From Gadus chalcogrammus (taxonomy: Eukaryota; Chordata; Actinopteri; Gadiformes; Gadidae): a DNA stretch of 64,000 nucleotides. Position numbers and translations under genes: made by a program. This document shows positions 9,248 through 20,616 of the stretch, piece by piece. Position 1 is the stretch's first letter; each line of letters opens with the position of its first letter. The stretch is taken from contig NC_079419.1 of the NCBI RefSeq assembly GCF_026213295.1, positions 19,392,741 through 19,456,740 of the forward strand, read 5' to 3'. The notes beneath the pieces were generated by a model that saw only the letters and a list, made by a program, of their open reading frames with translations, was not told the origin of the DNA and searched no databases.

Positions 9248-10988
9248 AAACTCAGTAGGGCTTTGACTTCGAACTTCGTAATTCGAATATAATTCGAATA
9301 TCAAAAAATAAATCAAAATTCGAACGAATATTAGGCAGCCCTTAATATTCGAACCTGTTATGGGCAGGCCAAGAGGGAGAGACGTCGGAGAACCCGACGC
9401 AGTCTATTCATAATATTGTAATGACCACGGAAGAGGCAGTGAATGAAGTATTGATTAGACAGCGATTTATCAGAAACCCAATAAACCGTTGGAACACGCA
9501 AGACCGGTAACCATAGCAACGCCGGTAAACAAACCTTGCAAAACCCAATCCAGGGCTGAATCCGAATACTCATACTTATAGTTTGCATTTTGTAGTACGC
9601 CACAAATATAGCGCGTCCGAATGCTCAGTACGCATTGTTGAACATTTAAAGAATGCGTACCGCCACAGTATACAACAGTAGGTCACTACGCTATCCCACA
9701 ATGCAACCGGAGTCTGGTAACGAACGAAGAAGGGATGGCTGACCCGACACTACCAACAGCGGCTTAGAAAGACGTCGTAGAAAGCGGCGAAAAAAGAGTC
9801 ATCAAAAAGAGTAAAAAAGTAAAGTAAGTCATTAAGTAAAAAGAGACATTTTTAATTTTATAGCAACGATGACAAGACAGAAAACAGGTACATTGGGACA
9901 TTTCCACCACCCAATGCACTGCGTTCCTTGACTTCTTCAGCTCTAAAATCAACACCATTCACCAACAACTGGCCTCATCTCGCACCCCCTCTGATGACCC
10001 ACCCTGGATGATCACCTCTGGCCAACCTCTCATCAGCTCCCTCTCTGACTTCACCCTAGTAACAGAACAGACCGTTTCAGAACTCATCCGCAAAGCCAAA
10101 ACCACCACCTGTCAGCTCGATCCTCTTCCCACCTCCCTTGTCAAAGCATGTCTTCCGTCCATCTCCCCCATGATCACCAACATAATTAACTCCTCCCTCA
10201 CTACTGGTACTGTACCCCCCACTCTCAAGCTGGCTGCCATCACTCCCATCCTGAAAAAACCTGGTGCTGACCCAACTGACCTTAACCATTACCGGCCCAT
10301 CTCCAATCTCCCTTTCATCTCCAAAACACTTGAAAGGGTGGTTGCCGCACAACTACAGTCCCACCTCGACACTAACAATCTCCACGAACCGTTCCAATCT
10401 GGCTTCCGTCCAAAACACAGCACTGAAACAGCCCTAGTCAAAATCACCAACGACCTCCTCCTTGCAGCCGACTCTGGATTACTCACCATTCTCATCCTCC
10501 TCGATCTCAGCGCAGCATTCGACACCATCTCCCACCCTCTGCTCCTGGACCGCCTAGCTGGTATTGGGATCACTGGTGCTGCACTCTCCTGGTTTACATC
10601 CTACCTCACCGGCCGTCAACAATTTGTTCAACTAAGCAACCACAAGTCTGGGTGTTCAGGTGTCTCACTGGGTGTCCCCCAGGGGTCAGTCTTGGGTCCA
10701 CTCCTCTTCACCACTTACCTCCAGGGTGTCCGCGGAGGTCTTAAAAGTCTTAAAAAGTCTTAAATTCATTTTTAAAAATTTAAGGCCTTAAAAAGTCTTA
10801 AATTCGTCAAAAATGTCATATGCTGGTCTTAAATTTATAACTCGTAGGTCTTAAATTTGTCGGGGCAGGGCTATTTAATTTTTTATTTTTCTCGCGGGAC
10901 TTTTCGGGAAGGAGATGTACGAGAGGCTACTTTCTTGCTAGCTGCATATATAAACGGATGTCTGCGCGCTTGCTAGCTAGTCTGCAAC

Positions 10989-11568
10989 AATGGGTAAATG
11001 CAAGTTCAACGTCAGTTTCCGAGGTTGGCCAGATGCTTCCGTGCAAAAGTAGCCTACATTCAAGCTCGGCACCATGGGGATTAAGGCTGTCGTCAGCCAT
11101 ATGCGGAGCCAAAAACATAAAACCTCTGCCAGGAGCCACACACAGACCCCAGCCATTTCTACGTTTTGCATCTCTGCCCCGGCGCCACAGCCGCAGACGG
11201 TCCGCGCTGCTAGCACTGACCTGAGGGTAGCATTTGGTGCGACACCAACACTGAAAGCGGAGGTGTTGTGGATTCTAAACACAGTGGTCAAGCACCAGTC
11301 CTACAACTCGAATGAGGGGATAGGAGATCTCTTCGGTTTGATGTTCCCCGACTCTCAAATCGCGAGCACCTTTACTGCTGGAAAGGACAAAACGGCGTAT
11401 ATAACTCGCTTCGGACTAGCGCCTTTCATCCGAAACGAGCTAATCTGCAGCGTCAACAAGGCTGATTTTGTTTTGATGTTTGAGACGTTGAACCACGCCA
11501 CTAAAAGCAAGCAACTTGACGTGCACGTCCGATATTGGGTCGGAGATCAAGTGCAATTCGGTACTTGA
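10989..11568 (+). pseudogene. Transposase fragment with N-terminal BED/C2H2-like finger
   Basis: The reading starts MGKCKFN at 10989 and contains SHMRSQKHK, a finger-like His pair. Then come LMFPDSQIASTF, KTAYITRFGLAPFI and KQLDVHVRYW. These blocks recur in fish hAT-like transposase predictions known to me. A TAG stop follows the first 20 residues, and the protein ends early at 11566-11568, so this is a relic. Confidence 0.6.
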
Positions 11569-11639
11569 ACTCGCAATTTATGGGGCCCCACATATATGGG
11601 GGTAAAAGGGATGATGATACATAATATTTTTTAGACAAT

Positions 11640-11877
11640 ATGCAGAATCTTTTCACTTACGAATTAACACGGTCGGCTATTTTGGCCAGCACGCCACCCT
11701 AGCCATATTATGGGCAACCGTGTTCCCCTTGGCTGTGATTTGAACTTTGAATTCCTCGTAGGAGTTCATAATAATACATTGCTCGCCTTGGATGAAATAC
11801 ACCGCTCTTGCGCGATTTATTTTGCATAAGGGTGAGTCAAATGACGCGAGAAACGCCCCTTTTATGTGAACGCGCAT
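11640..11877 (-). pseudogene. Harbinger Myb-like DNA-binding fragment inside the inner transposon
   Basis: The minus strand reads EQCIIMNSYEEFKVQITAKG and then ACWPK, matching the Myb-like partner of Harbinger elements. The downstream IADRVNS block follows in another frame, consistent with loss of one A near 11680. It is a further layer of the 9-14.5 kb nest. Confidence 0.5.
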
Positions 11878-13428
11878 TGAACCTAAAGCGGAAAACCTGG
11901 TTCAACTAATTGAATCTAAAGTGAGCGTCGTGGTACCATTTAACTATGATTGCGAGTTGCGGCTCTGTTGAGCCAGGTTTTCCCAAGAAAGCCTCGGTAT
12001 GTTCAACGAGGTTCGTGGTATACCCCCCAGGTCTTACTGAAGGCATTTATTTAATGGTGAAAATATTATTAATCAGTGGAGTAAATATCGACGGTGCAAC
12101 CGGTGCAGCTGCCCGGGGGCCCGTGGCCCCCCCCTCTCAACAACTCACAACTTGGGTGCACCATAAATACGTGCTGGTGCACCCAAATTAAAAAATTAGG
12201 CGCACCAGTGCACCCAAGGAAAAAGTTAGTCTGGAGCCCTGGAGTATCACTTTATGTTCAATAAACAGACAGATAGTAAACTTGAATGAGTCCCATTGAG
12301 TGACACACATGCTATGCTTTGGTTGTAATACAGCGGGATCCCCCCCACCATCGCGGGTTTAAGGTCTTAAATTACATTCAAGGTGGTATTAAAAAGGTCT
12401 TAAAAAGTCTTAAATTTGACTTGCTGAAACCTGCAGATACCCTGACCTCCTCCCGCTGGGCACACTCCTCCGTCACCATGGGGTCCATTTTCACTGCTAC
12501 GCTGACGACACACAGGTCTACATCTCCACCAAACCCACCGCTGCCATCCCCCCCACTTCCCTCATCACGTGCCTGGAAGAGATCCGGAGCTGGTTGAGCA
12601 GGAACTTCCTGAAACTCAATGGAAACAAGACCGAGGCCCTGCTCATCGGATCCAAATCCACCCTCACTAAATCACAACACACCCCAGCTCCACTCATAAT
12701 TATCGATGGATTCCCAGTACCCTTCTCCTCCAAAGTCAAGAGCCTCGGCGTCATCCTGGACAACACCCTCTCATTCGCACCCCATATTCACAACATCACC
12801 CGGACTGCATTCTTCCACCTCCGCAACATCGCCAGACTCCGCCCATCACTGACCCAATCCAGCACTGAAATCCTAGTTCACTCATTTGTCACATCACGCA
12901 TAGACTACTGCAACGCCCTCCTCACCGGACTCCCCACCAAACTCATCAACAGACTGCAGATCATTCAGAACTCAGCCGCCCGGATCATCACCCGCACCAA
13001 ATCATCTGACCACATCACCCCTGTCCTCATTCAACTTCACTGGCTCCCAGTACACTACCGCATCCAATACAAAACCCTACTCCTCACCTACAAAGCTCTC
13101 CACAACCTAGCCCCCAGTTATCTCTGCGACCTCCTCCAAGAATACACTCCCTCCCGCTCCCTCCGCTCAACCTCTGCTGGACTACTATGTATCCCCACAT
13201 CACGACTCACTTCAATGGGTGCCCGGTCATTCAGCTGTTCAGCACCCAGGCTCTGGAACTCCCTCCCCCCACACATAAAACAGTCAGACACCATTTATAA
13301 CCTTCAAGTCACAACTCAAAACTCACCTGTTCAAACTCGCACACAACGTCTAACTGATCACTGTTTTGATTGTTTTTTTTGTTTTGTTTTGTCTTGTTTT
13401 TGTTTTATTTATTTCTTATTGCTTATGT

Positions 13429-13459
<31 letters not shown>

Positions 13460-13926
13460 TTTTTTCCACAATGTCTTGTTTTTTTTTAAATATGTATGAT
13501 GACTATATGCTCTGTAAGGTGACCTTGGGTGTTTTGAAAGGCGCCTCTAAATTAAATGTATTATTATTATTATTATTTAACTTATCAAGGTAGTTTTGCC
13601 GGCATCTGAGGGGAGATACGTCATCTCCCAACATCCGGTGGAGTTTCGGCGGTGTTCGGAAGCGTTCAGAAGCGTTCTACGCATAGCTGTGTAGACCGTA
13701 CTACAGTGTAGTACGGTCTTCAGCTATGCGTAGAACGCTTCTGTTCAGTAGACACTGAACAGAAATAGTATGTACTAAGTATTGGGATTCAGCCCAGGTC
13801 TTACTGAAGGCATTTAATGGTCAAAATATTATTAATAAATATTCGAATATATTAGAATATTAATATTAATAAACAAACAAACTTCGAATATGATTTTTGG
13901 GCAAAAGTTAAAGCCCTAAAACTCAG

Positions 13927-14545
13927 TCATTGAGGGAACTGAAAATTATTTGGTGGAACACAACGGATATTTGGGTACTGTGCTTGATACCAGGTTGTGC
14001 TTTCAGTCTAATGCAGATGGAATTTCTAAGAAGGTTCAACAACATCTTTACTTCTTGAGGAATATAATTCCTTTACTGTGTGCACCAAAATATATATTTT
14101 CTATTCATAAACATACTTTTATTGACTGTGTGCTGTCTTTATGCATTGTGATGTGGTTCAGGAACCTGAACCTAGCCATAGGCATTGTCGTCTCGTCAGG
14201 GTGGCCAGCAAAGTTATTGCGGTGCATCAAGCACAGGCTCATACCATATTTGGTCTGTATCTGTATCTATCCATCAACTGCAGAAAGAGTTTGAGCTTCT
14301 GCCTTCAGGTAGATAGGGTTTTAACGCAGAGACCCTTTTCTTTGCGCAAAAATTTGAAGACTAAATTGGCACAAATGACTGCATTAAGTCCTTTCTGCAC
14401 TCAGTAATTTGCTTGTTTTTGTCTTCAGATGATTTGATCTAGCATTGTACTGTATCCTGTCCGGTCTGGTATGTTGTATTTATGATGGATTTAATATGTT
14501 TTTAACTGGCTGCAATAAAAGGTCCCCTAGTGGGTTTGACTTGAC
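13927..14545 (+). pseudogene. Outermost LINE relic, 3' part
   Basis: The frame EHNGYLGTVLDTRLCFQSN, then KKVQQHLYFLRNI and FIDCVLSLCIVMWF, is typical of the thumb and C-terminal region of fish LINE ORF2. The element ends near 14545 with a GACTT-type tail (TTGACTTGACTTGACT). It continues the FADD fragment at 9050-9247. Confidence 0.68.
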
Positions 14546-15064
14546 TTGACTCTTCATCCCAGCTTATTATATAAAGCTAACTTTGAAGATTGCAAATAAG
14601 AAGAGCCCTAAAACATACAAAAAATGGCTGCACATCACCAGCATTATACCAACAAGCATTTTTTTTAGCACCAAAAATAAGAAATTAAAAACGAGCAACG
14701 TTATTACACGGTGATTGCAGTCAGGTACGAAGGAACGTACCATGTCCATGACAACCCTATACACTATATGAAACACTATACATACACATACACACACACA
14801 AACACAGAATATATGACACAACTTGTATTAACAATATAAACTATATAATAATGAAAAAGGTTGTAAGATGCAAGAAACACGCTAAACTATTGGGTTGTGA
14901 AAGTTTGCAATGGTTTATGGGATGAGTACTTCCTCAATCGTTGCCAAAGAATAATGTAGTCTTTTCTTTTCTTCTGTTTTCCAAATTGTTTTCTGCCCAA
15001 AATCAAATGTTGTATGGTCACCTTGACAAACGATTTGCTTGGTTCCATGCTTAAAACTCTTTAT
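14546..15064. other. AT-rich intergenic interval
   Basis: No gene or repeat with clear ends was recognised. Confidence 0.4.
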
Positions 15065-15072
15065 ATAACGAT

Positions 15073-15460
15073 TAGGGATCGACCGATACCGATTTTTTAG
15101 GGCCGATACGATACCGATATTTTTTCATCAGCCTTAGCCGATACGCCGATGCGCCGATACCGATTTTCTTGAACCGATTATTTTTTTTTATTTTTTTTTT
15201 TAAAGGAACATTTATTGAACTTCAATATAAAAATATATATTTAACAAATAGTAAAAACAGGTGAAGTACAACAAGTAATAAGTAGATGAACAATATTTAA
15301 CAAATATTAAAAACAGGTGAGGTAGAACAAGTTAAAAAAATAATAATAATTTTAAAAAAAATCGGCGAAAATCAGCCGCGTATCGGCCGATACCGATACA
15401 CGTAAAAACCGCGAATATCGGCCGATAATATCGGCCGACCGATATATCGGTCGATCCCTA
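15073..15460. mobile_element. hAT-type MITE with perfect 8-bp target duplication
   Basis: The ends are TAGGGATCGACCGATACCGA and its inverse ATATCGGTCGATCCCTA. The termini contain arrays of GCCGATACCGAT-like units. ATAACGAT occurs at 15065-15072 and 15461-15468. The 388-bp body has A/T tracts and no transposase. Confidence 0.9.
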
Positions 15461-15468
15461 ATAACGAT

Positions 15469-17415
15469 GTTATGAAGAGTCAATGGAGAAAATGATTGTG
15501 AAATTTCCTTCCAGAACCAGAGCTGTTAAAATGGAGCGGTTAATGTTGTGCTCTATTAGATAGCAAATTACTAGACCTCAGGAGGAGCTTGTTTGTGGAT
15601 ACTATTATGTATCAAAAAATGAAATTATTTGAATTCGATTTATTTCTGCTTGTCATTCAGTCTAGTTAAATATCAAATAATAAATATGTTGTACACGCAT
15701 GTAATGTCAACAATTCTCACTTAGAGCAGGAATAAACTATTTTGAACTTCGAAAGAAATACACCACAGCAACTACCACATGACCAATGTGCCTTGAATCG
15801 GTGATCCCTGACTGGTTCCCTTACTTTGAACACTGTGAACAATGGAAGGTGCGTCTATTAATTACTGTATTGAAAGCTTGTAGAATAAATTTGTTACACC
15901 ATGTGATGAGGTACTCCTTTTATTAGGCATCATTATGTTGTTCTTGTATCTACTATCTAGTGGTTTTACGTAGTCCAGGAACGGAACACTGGCTGATGAG
16001 ATGGAATACAAGACAACAATTTAAGAATATACATATCTATACAGCAAAGTGTCATGAGTAAAAAGTACAACAAAGTGAGCCCAGATTTGCATGGGCGGCC
16101 CAATCCACCCATCAAGGATTTGATGAACGCCAGTCCCCAGCCCACACCCTCCATCGGTGAAACCAATTCACACTTTGTTGAGCAATCACAATGTTTCTCT
16201 TAGAAGACATTGTGAACTAATCCTCAATGGCTTAGCGATTTTCTTCCCTTCAACATGCGACGTAGAAGGACTTCGATCCCACCCTGGTTGCTGATTCGTT
16301 TGATCCATCCATGGGTTCTCTTTCGCTTTATGTTTTTCGGCTGGTACTCTGTGCCGCGTTTTCCGGTCCGAACCTGCTGGTACTGCCACGGTAGCTGGGA
16401 AAACACCCCTGAACCCTCAGCCTGCATCTGTAGTGGTCCACATCGAATGCCTCGAGGTCCCCCAGGTGTCCGGGAGATGACCCAAGAGCTTAGTGATCTC
16501 AGGTGAGAAGATCCATCGCCTGCATGCTTTGGTATAGCAGTGATACTGTGGACAGACAGCACAATGCATTATGAAAGGTATAACAATTGTTCATTTAAAT
16601 ATCAACATTGCATACCAAAATTGCGTCTCTCTGCTCAAATGTTTAACCATAAGATTGACTTCAGACCCACAAAGTCCCAAAAACAAAATTAAGCTAAAAG
16701 TTTGTAATTATATCTAGAGCAAATGAGACAGACTCGGGAACAACGGAGAGTAATGGAAACATCATTACACAACGATTCATTCATAGCCCACTACTCTACT
16801 ACTGCGATTTGACAAGGAATACCCTTTGACGAGATAGCCTGCTAATGGTAGCAATTGAACACAAACATAATTTTGTTGGTCGTTACAAGGGAGTGAATAG
16901 ACATGAGTGGCTTATTACCTGCTGGGAGTTGTGCTACCAATTCGGAATAAAGATTGCCGTATAATGTTCATTTTCGGGCACTTCAGTTGTCTCACTGCAT
17001 GAATGTCAGATGTCCCTGGGTGGGAGGTCGCCCTTGGTCCATGCGGCGCTATGATTGGCTCATCATTTCCGTCCAATAGAATCACGTCTTACTGCAGCAT
17101 GGCAATTGCAGTCATCTCTCATGTGTGATGGCAGGCGTCCATAACATAACCCCACTATGTATCTAAAATAACAATGAACTAATGCGGAGCAAAGGGAAAA
17201 GGCCAACGGAATATTCATTAATTAGGGTACAATAATAAAGGGAAATCATTTATTATATCTCTGACTCTAATGATGTATATTTATAAATTACGTCTTTATC
17301 ACCAAAATAAATAACTCCATTTGAAGAATCCTGTTTTTAGTATTACGCAACTACTACGTGAGTTGGTAACGATTCGTTAACAAAGAAAACACCAATCTCA
17401 CTATGCATTTCTCTC
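15469..17415. other. Intergenic DNA without recognised genes
   Basis: Only short unlike frames occur. I saw no splice-consistent exon, clear TIR or RNA gene. Confidence 0.45.
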
Positions 17416-17454
17416 CACACACGCATACACACACACGCGCGCGCGCGCACACGC

Positions 17455-17532
<78 letters not shown>
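17416..17532. repeat. CA microsatellite with CG interruption
   Basis: The tract begins with mixed CACACACGC units and GCGCGCGC, then is pure (CA)n from about 17459 to 17532. Confidence 0.97.
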
Positions 17533-17535
<3 letters not shown>

Positions 17536-19436
17536 TCGTCTCTCAGCCTTAGCAACAAGGATGCGCGCAGCTCGCATTGGCTGCGCTGAGGCCCTGGTGG
17601 TCGTCCATTCGCCCTTGTTATTGCCGTTCAAGTAGGGGCGTGTGAAGAAGGAGACTGTCGTGGATGCGCATGCAAGGGCAAAAGGGTTGGGTAGAATTGG
17701 AAAATTCCAGATGTTAGCTCTATTATGGGTATTTTATTAAAATGCAATAGGAATATTTATGCATGCATTTTGTGTAATCATTGCAAAGCCGTATGCATGT
17801 TGGAGTACTAGTGTGAGGCAGATGATTAGCGTCCACAAATTTGCGGCATCACAACGCAGATGAATTCAAACACAATTTCGTTGGCTCTGACTTTGGGGCA
17901 CATTTGACATCTACTAATCCCTAATCATCGACTTTCTTGTGGGTAAGTAGGCTAATTGATTAATTATTGTGTTGCAGAATGACCAACAGCAGCCATCTGT
18001 AAACAAAAATGTGATATTTTGAAACGCAGATTTAGAATACAGTTTTCCTATCACTGTACAGCGTGCCTAGTTAAATATTATACACAGTTTTAAAGGCCTA
18101 CGTCATAAATGAAGGTGCAGATCTTTGAGCATTTATGGGTCGAAATCCAAAATACTAAGTAACCTGCATCACGCAAGACAACTGCAGTATTCCAGAGAGC
18201 TTGTTTTTGTATTAGTCGTAGGCCAGTCTATTTACCCCATAATAAATAAAAATATATTTTTTACATTATCTTAACCATGCAGGTGGAACCTATAGAAATA
18301 TATATATTTTATATATTTTTGTTATTAATACAATCCATCCATGGGGAGGTTTGATTGCGGACAGAGCAGCAGGCCTACAGTGTGTGCCACTTTGAACTTG
18401 TTGCCCATCCACCTAATTCTGCAATGCAGACAATACATTTAAATGGTGTAAATAGAGAAGTTGTTTAACAGTTCTACTAAGAGCTGGGTTTTTGAACACT
18501 GCTGAAATGTGTCTATGTTTTTATGTAGTGATTCTGTAGTGCAGCAAAGCAGGACATATTTGAGACTGGACACCTAGTTTGACTGTCATGGCAACTACGC
18601 ATCTACGTCCAGCTTACAAATGCTCTTCTTCTCGAGCATCTTCTCTTTCGGTTCTTCATCAGGTTATTAATTGTGAAAGGTGCGATTGTCGCATACAGTT
18701 CTGTACTCAGATGTTTATTCAAATAAAATCGTAGATACGCAGTAGAAGAAGAAACAACAATGCATGCTGTCCTGCAATGTTATGCCAAGCAGCACATTCA
18801 GACAGTTGACTCAAACCTGCTCCATTATGCTTCATTCCCTAAAATGGAAAGAATAGGCCATACCCTGTGGATATGACACTTCCCATTCTGTTTCCCCTTG
18901 ATAAAAAAAAACATGTGTACACATGTTGAGCTATGCAATGCTCTGCATATGCATTGGGTCCAACGTGCAACTATTAATGCCACCTCATGCAATGATTTGG
19001 AAGTTTGGCAGATAAACTCAAATTCAGTTTTGCCCTGCGCTATTGAGCAGATGAGATGGCCTGGGTTGCTGCTCGCATGCACCCACTCAGGCTACCATGG
19101 CTAAGCCCTTCCTATTTATACACTTGGTGTGGGACCATGTCAGGGGGCGACTGTTATTTATAGCCAATGTCAAAGTTAGACTACAGATCGTAACAAAGAC
19201 AGCACCGGGTAATTGTTGAACTGTTTTTGCTTAGGTCTGTATGAACGTTATCTGAATGTTGTTGATGATGATTAGCGGGGCTCTTTGTGAGCTTGGTTCT
19301 GGACAACAAGCGTGTGTTTTGGCTGCAGCAATTTACTCTGGGATTTCCTTTGCTGAGGCCAGACATCACAGAAAGACCTCATCATCTTTCCTATTCGAAT
19401 GGTCATTGGACTCCTTGTTGAAAGGATTATTGAATT
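17533..19436. other. Upstream region of abhd8, no gene seen
   Basis: Any abhd8 promoter and non-coding first exon should lie here, but no exon is convincing from sequence alone. GC-richer DNA is present at 17570-17650. Confidence 0.4.
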
Positions 19437-19700
19437 TGTGTGTGCGTGTGCGTGCATTTGTGAGCGTGCATGTAAACCTGCATGTGTGAGTGTGTTGCCG
19501 TCTGTTGGTGGGTCTGTGCACGCATCTGTGCGTGCTTGTGCATCAAAGTGTTTGCCTGTTTGTGTGTGTCTTTGCAAGTGTGCGTGTGTGTGTGAGTGGA
19601 AGTATGTGTGTGTGTGCGTGTGTGTGAGTGTGTCTGGGTGTGTGTGTGTGTGTGAGTGCAAGTATGTGTGTGTGTGTGTGTGCGTCTGAGTGTGTGTGAG
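19437..19700. repeat. Degenerate GT-rich tract upstream of the abhd8 3' splice site
   Basis: About 260 bp of interrupted TGTG(C/A)G units end 30 bp before a 3' splice site like CTCCGCAG at 19723-19730. It would lie in an intron of the 5' UTR. Confidence 0.85.
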
Positions 19701-19735
19701 TGCATCTTTCCTTGTTGTGTGTCTCCGCAGTTCTC

Positions 19736-19806
19736 ATGAATCCCCTGTGGCCATGTGTTTTGTGGTGATGCGTAGAGGCCGGCGCCATGCTGACCAGCAT
19801 CACTGA
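19736..19806 (+). promoter_or_regulatory. Upstream ATGs and two uORFs in the abhd8 leader
   Basis: If the exon starts at the AG at 19729-19730, the leader holds three upstream ATGs. uORF1 (19736-19768) has ten codons plus stop. uORF2 (19753-19806, 17 codons plus stop) contains the third ATG and overlaps the main start at 19787 in another frame. Ribosomes starting at uORF2 would bypass the abhd8 start, so it could lower translation. Use of this leader is not shown by the sequence. Confidence 0.5.
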
Positions 19807-20616
19807 AGGGATCCTCTGCTGCCTGACTGGGAAAGCTGCCAGTCTGGTCTTGCCCCTGGAATCCTCCGAGCCCTCAAACGGCTTTGAGTTTGTTGAGGTC
19901 AAACCGGGCAGAGTTCTACGGGTGCGACACATCGTCCCTGAGCGACAGCCCGTGGTCACCGAAGACCAGATGTCCTCGGGGAAGAAGAAGACCAAAGTGG
20001 ACTCTAATGAGGACGATGGCGGTTCTAAGGACGTGATGAAAGGCCCCCCAAAGGGTAGCAGCGTGCACTGCAAGAGGAAGATCACAGTGTATCGCAACGG
20101 GCAGCTGGTGATCGAGAACCTTGGCGACGTGCTGCACTCAGAGATCCTGCAGTGTCAGGACGGGGACCTGGAGCCCTGCAGCACCGTGGAGGTGGAGCTG
20201 GCTGACTACAAGGAATTGGCCTCTTCCCCAGAACCCCACCCCATGCCTCCCCGCGTCCCCCCTCACGCCGGGGACCAGAAGCCGGCTCCGCCCCCCCGGC
20301 GCCGGCGCCGCAAGCCCAAGCGCACGGTGCTCATCGACTCCAAGAGGGCGATCTCCAGCTGCAAGGGGACACAGTCGGACGTAGCTCTGTTCTTTGTGCA
20401 CGGCGTCGGCGGCTCCCTGGACATCTGGGGCAGCCAGTTGGATTTCTTCTCTCGGCTGGGCTACGAGGTGATCGCACCGGACCTAGCCGGCCACGGCGCC
20501 AGCAAGGCCCCCCCGATCGCAGCGGCGTACACATTCTACGCCCTGGCAGAGGACCTGCGCGCCATCTTCAAGAGATACGCCCGCAAACGCAACATCCTCA
20601 TCGGTCATTCATATGG
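19787..20616 (+). CDS. abhd8: abhd8 coding exon 1
   Basis: It encodes residues 1-276 and two bases of 277: the N-terminal conserved block, a variable charged linker, the first half of the hydrolase fold, and the nucleophile Ser275 (codon 20609-20611). The start codon has a GCGCC context. The donor is GTGAGT at 20617. Confidence 0.96.

Larger units (their letters stand above)
10722..12444. mobile_element. DNA transposon inserted in the L2 element, 5-bp target duplication
   Basis: The ends are CAGGGTGTCCGCGG and, inverted, CAGGGTATCTGCAGG. The next bases on both sides are repeats of GTCTTAAAAAGTCTTAAA. ACCTC occurs at 10717-10721 and 12445-12449. Removing the element plus one ACCTC restores the L2 frame. 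The encoded protein and TIR style suggest hAT or a relative, but a 5-bp target differs from the usual 8 bp. Confidence 0.78.
9885..13575 (+). pseudogene. L2-like (CR1 group) LINE reverse transcriptase, split by a DNA transposon
   Basis: The first part (about 9885-10721) has [46 protein letters not shown] and GVPQGSVLGPLLF. After the insertion at 10722-12444 the frame resumes with LLPLG. It then reaches CYADDTQVY, whose catalytic codons at 12498-12509 are intact. The C-terminal region (YCNALLTGLP, LHWLPVHYRI, RLWNSLPPHIK) runs to about 13350. The 3' end has the L2-type GGCGCCTCTAAATTAAATG followed by (ATT)n at 13560-13575. It is 5'-truncated and lacks the endonuclease. Confidence 0.85.
9553..13795. 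mobile_element. MITE with GGGCTGAATCC ends, inside the hAT, split by an L2 LINE
   Basis: The left end GGGCTGAATCCGAATAC at 9553 matches the inverted right end GTATTGGGATTCAGCCC at 13779-13795. Short internal inverted repeats, for example TCTACGCATAGCTG near 13676 with its inverse near 13720, support a foldback-type structure. No clear target duplication was found. Confidence 0.6.
9256..13918. mobile_element. hAT-type element with 8-bp target duplication, host for a nest of later insertions
   Basis: The ends are TAGGGCTTTGACTTCGAA and, inverted at the right, TAGGGCTTTAACTT. The target copy AAACTCAG occurs at 9248-9255 and 13919-13926 and is perfect. Inside the left end, near 9368-9545, is the shared Harbinger-like block GAGGGAGAGACGTCGGAGAA also seen near 50588. 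Most of the length is not hAT but younger insertions. Confidence 0.85.

Noticed and set aside
16186..16562. 112-codon minus-strand frame
   Set aside because: No motif, no splice support and ordinary composition.
17343..17631. Frames across the CA repeat upstream of abhd8
   Set aside because: Repeat-driven open frames with no other support.
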